Assembly (NCBI GenBank): GCA_001796965.1
Contig: MGOA01000165.1
Span: forward strand, 4,086 to 20,751
DNA from: Chloroflexi bacterium RBG_16_64_43
Lineage (GTDB): Bacteria > Chloroflexota > Anaerolineae > Anaerolineales > RBG-16-64-43
Length of the DNA: 16,666 nt
Direction: 5' to 3'
Below, piece by piece: positions 15,801 to 16,666 of the stretch (within the stretch, counting starts at the first letter, position 1; every line of letters starts with the position of its first letter). The position numbers were made by a program, and so were the translations under genes. The notes below the pieces were generated by a model, which made no database searches, was not told the origin of the DNA, and worked only from the letters and a program-made list of their open reading frames with translations.

Positions 15801-16260
15801 TGCCCGCGCCGACCACCAGCGCGGACGGCTCCATGTGCACCTGGCGCATCTCCAGCGGGCGGTGCTGCGCCACCCGGCGCACCGCCGCCGCCACCAGGTG
15901 CTTGGCCTTGGCAGTAGCCTGCTGGCGGTCGTCGATGACCCAGGCGCAGTGCTCGCGGATGTTGGCCATCTGCATGCAGAACGGGTTTAGGCCGGCCTCA
16001 GTGCACGCGCGCCGGAAGGTGGGCTCGTGCATGAGCGGCGAGCAGGAGGCCACCACCACGCGGTTAAGGCCGTGGTCGTGGATGTCTTGCTTGATCAGCG
16101 CCTGGCCGGGCTCGGAGCACATATAGCTGTAACTGCGGGCGGCCACCACGCCGGGCAGGTCCCGCGCGAACTCGGCTACCTGCTGCACCTCCACCGTCGC
16201 GGCGATATTGGTCCCACACTGGCAGACGTAGACGCCCGTCCGGGGGGAGGAACGGTTCAT
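12838..16260 (-). CDS. hdrA: Selenocysteine-containing HdrA with inserted GltD-like domain
   Basis: Read through the in-frame UGA at 15669-15667, this is one 1140-residue heterodisulfide reductase subunit A-like flavoprotein. Order: N-terminal HdrA domain with CQCG (4-6) and YMCSEPG; FAD Rossmann motif GAGIAGIEAA at 151; FPTLDC195-AA-Sec198-ILTPK; ferredoxin site C247, C250, C253, C257; a GltD-like insert (about 290-715) with CRNACP and CGRVCNHRCEDAC clusters, FAD motif GAGPAG near 405 and NAD(P)H motif GGGNVA near 534; a further Cys-rich site near 775-791; then HdrA again with CVGSRD (873) and YCSRACCMYS (884-893); and two C-terminal [4Fe-4S] sites (1066-1077, 1095-1106). Start is ATG at 16260, ATGA-overlapping the upstream gene, with AGGAGG eight bases before. 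Role: flavin hub, likely electron-bifurcating. The ATG at 15651 is an internal Met, not a start. Confidence 0.85.
15632..15650 (-). promoter_or_regulatory. Putative bacterial SECIS hairpin in hdrA mRNA
   Basis: In the mRNA this 19-base hairpin begins 17 bases after the UGA. Eight pairs form between UGGUGUCC and GGACGCCA (one U-G wobble) around the three-base loop GUU. The loop starts 25 bases after the UGA and its first base is G. The published bacterial SECIS rule, as I recall it, asks for a loop about 16-37 bases downstream with G in the first two loop positions, and this fits. A competing five-pair hairpin (ACACC with GGUGU) could form slightly upstream, so structure should be tested. Confidence 0.6.
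15667..15669 (-). other. In-frame UGA read as selenocysteine (residue 198 of HdrA)
   Basis: The triplet on the minus strand is TGA. Upstream translation ends FPTLDCAA and downstream continues in the same frame ILTPKMVSVGRQKNIKLLS, which is the uninterrupted conserved HdrA sequence with the UGA at the usual cysteine of the CxxC. No shift in frame and no missing residues occur at the junction. HdrA with selenocysteine at this motif is known in Methanococcales and reported in some bacteria. Confidence 0.82.
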
Positions 16261-16666
16261 GGGAAGGCCTCCTGAGGAATGGCACGGTCGACCGACAGCG
16301 CCCCGAGGATTTCGGCGATGACCTGATCGCTGGAGAAGTTGTTCTGGTAGATGGCGCCGGCCGGGCAGGCGGCGGCGCATGTGCCGCAGCCCTTGCACAG
16401 CACTTCATTGATCGTGGAGACAGTCCGTCCCTCGAGCTCAGTCATCTGGATCGCGCCGAAGGGGCACAGGTTCTGGCAGGTGCGGCAGCCACTGCAGCGC
16501 TCGGACAGCACGTGCACCGTAAAAGGTTCGAGAAAGACGTAGCCCGCATCCATGAGCGAGAGCGCGGCCGCCGCGGCGGCGCCCCCTTGGGCAACGCTGT
16601 CGGGGATATCCTTCGGCCCCTGGCACGTGCCGGCCAGGAAGATGCCGTCGCTGGCCGTTTCCACCG
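16257..16666 (-). CDS. hdrA: HdrA-like protein, C-terminal part (5' end outside window)
   Basis: The window holds the last 136 residues of a second HdrA-like flavoprotein that begins beyond the right edge. It opens with VETASDGIFLAGTCQGPKDI then PDSVAQ, the conserved end of the HdrA FAD domain, followed by a helix and two ferredoxin-type [4Fe-4S] sites: CSGCRTCQNLCP and CKGCGTCAAACP. The closing 25 residues match the usual HdrA tail (DQVIAEILGAL). The stop TGA overlaps the start of the next hdrA as ATGA. The GTG near 16664 is internal and must not be taken as a start. Whether this copy contains Sec, Cys or a GltD insert at the equivalent sites cannot be seen. Confidence 0.9.
   Translation of the reverse strand, partial: VETASDGIFLAGTCQGPKDIPDSVAQGGAAAAAALSLMDAGYVFLEPFTVHVLSERCSGCRTCQNLCPFGAIQMTELEGRTVSTINEVLCKGCGTCAAACPAGAIYQNNFSSDQVIAEILGALSVDRAIPQEAFP

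Noticed and set aside
1..16666. tRNA, rRNA, CRISPR array, transposase or prophage genes
   Set aside because: I looked for cloverleaf-like sequences, regularly spaced direct repeats and transposase or integrase motifs and found none that I can support.

Overview
This window is a GC-rich bacterial chromosome segment. Its gene content (VIT/vWA surface protein, DUF4173-type membrane protein, Flx/Hdr electron-transfer operon, GAF-containing sensor kinase) would fit an anaerobic or facultative Chloroflexota such as Anaerolineae. That placement is an inference from gene families only; no rRNA or marker gene is present.

Left part (1-4170). On the minus strand lies a translationally coupled two-component pair: a NarL/LuxR-type response regulator followed by the start of a protein with about seven membrane segments that runs off the left edge. 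Divergent from it is a DUF4173-type multi-pass membrane protein, followed by a small four-helix membrane protein of visibly lower GC. About 320 bases with no supported gene come next.

Middle part (4171-9602). A GNAT acetyltransferase and an exported VIT/vWA protein lie on the minus strand, and a 628-residue membrane sensor histidine kinase with a GAF domain lies on the plus strand. The gap between the acetyltransferase and the VIT/vWA gene is packed with repeats: a perfect 37-base palindrome, a perfect 28-base palindrome, and one of two copies of a 9-base-periodic repeat. Each copy of the periodic repeat starts a few bases after a stop codon. A strong hairpin at 9570-9602 separates the kinase from the convergent operon.

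Right part (9636-16666). All genes are on the minus strand and every junction overlaps by 4 to 10 bases. In transcription order they are: the C-terminal end of an HdrA (cut by the window edge), a second very large HdrA, an MvhD/FlxD-type protein, two dicluster [4Fe-4S] proteins (FlxB/FlxC-like), and a FAD/NAD(P)-binding [2Fe-2S] protein (FlxA-like). This resembles the FlxABCD-HdrABC type of flavin-based, probably electron-bifurcating NADH dehydrogenase/heterodisulfide reductase systems, but with two HdrA copies. HdrB and HdrC are not seen inside the window.

The main discovery is that the second hdrA would ordinarily be split into two open reading frames at 15667-15669. The stop is an in-frame UGA exactly at the conserved cysteine of the HdrA motif FPTLDCxxC-ILTPK, and the reading frame continues without a shift. 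A hairpin starting 16 bases after the UGA has a G as the first loop base, as bacterial SECIS elements require. The gene is best read as one 1140-residue selenoprotein with selenocysteine at residue 198. The same protein carries a GltD-like FAD/NAD(P)H module inserted into the HdrA fold, so the operon appears to have two separate pyridine-nucleotide sites: this insert and the FlxA-like subunit.
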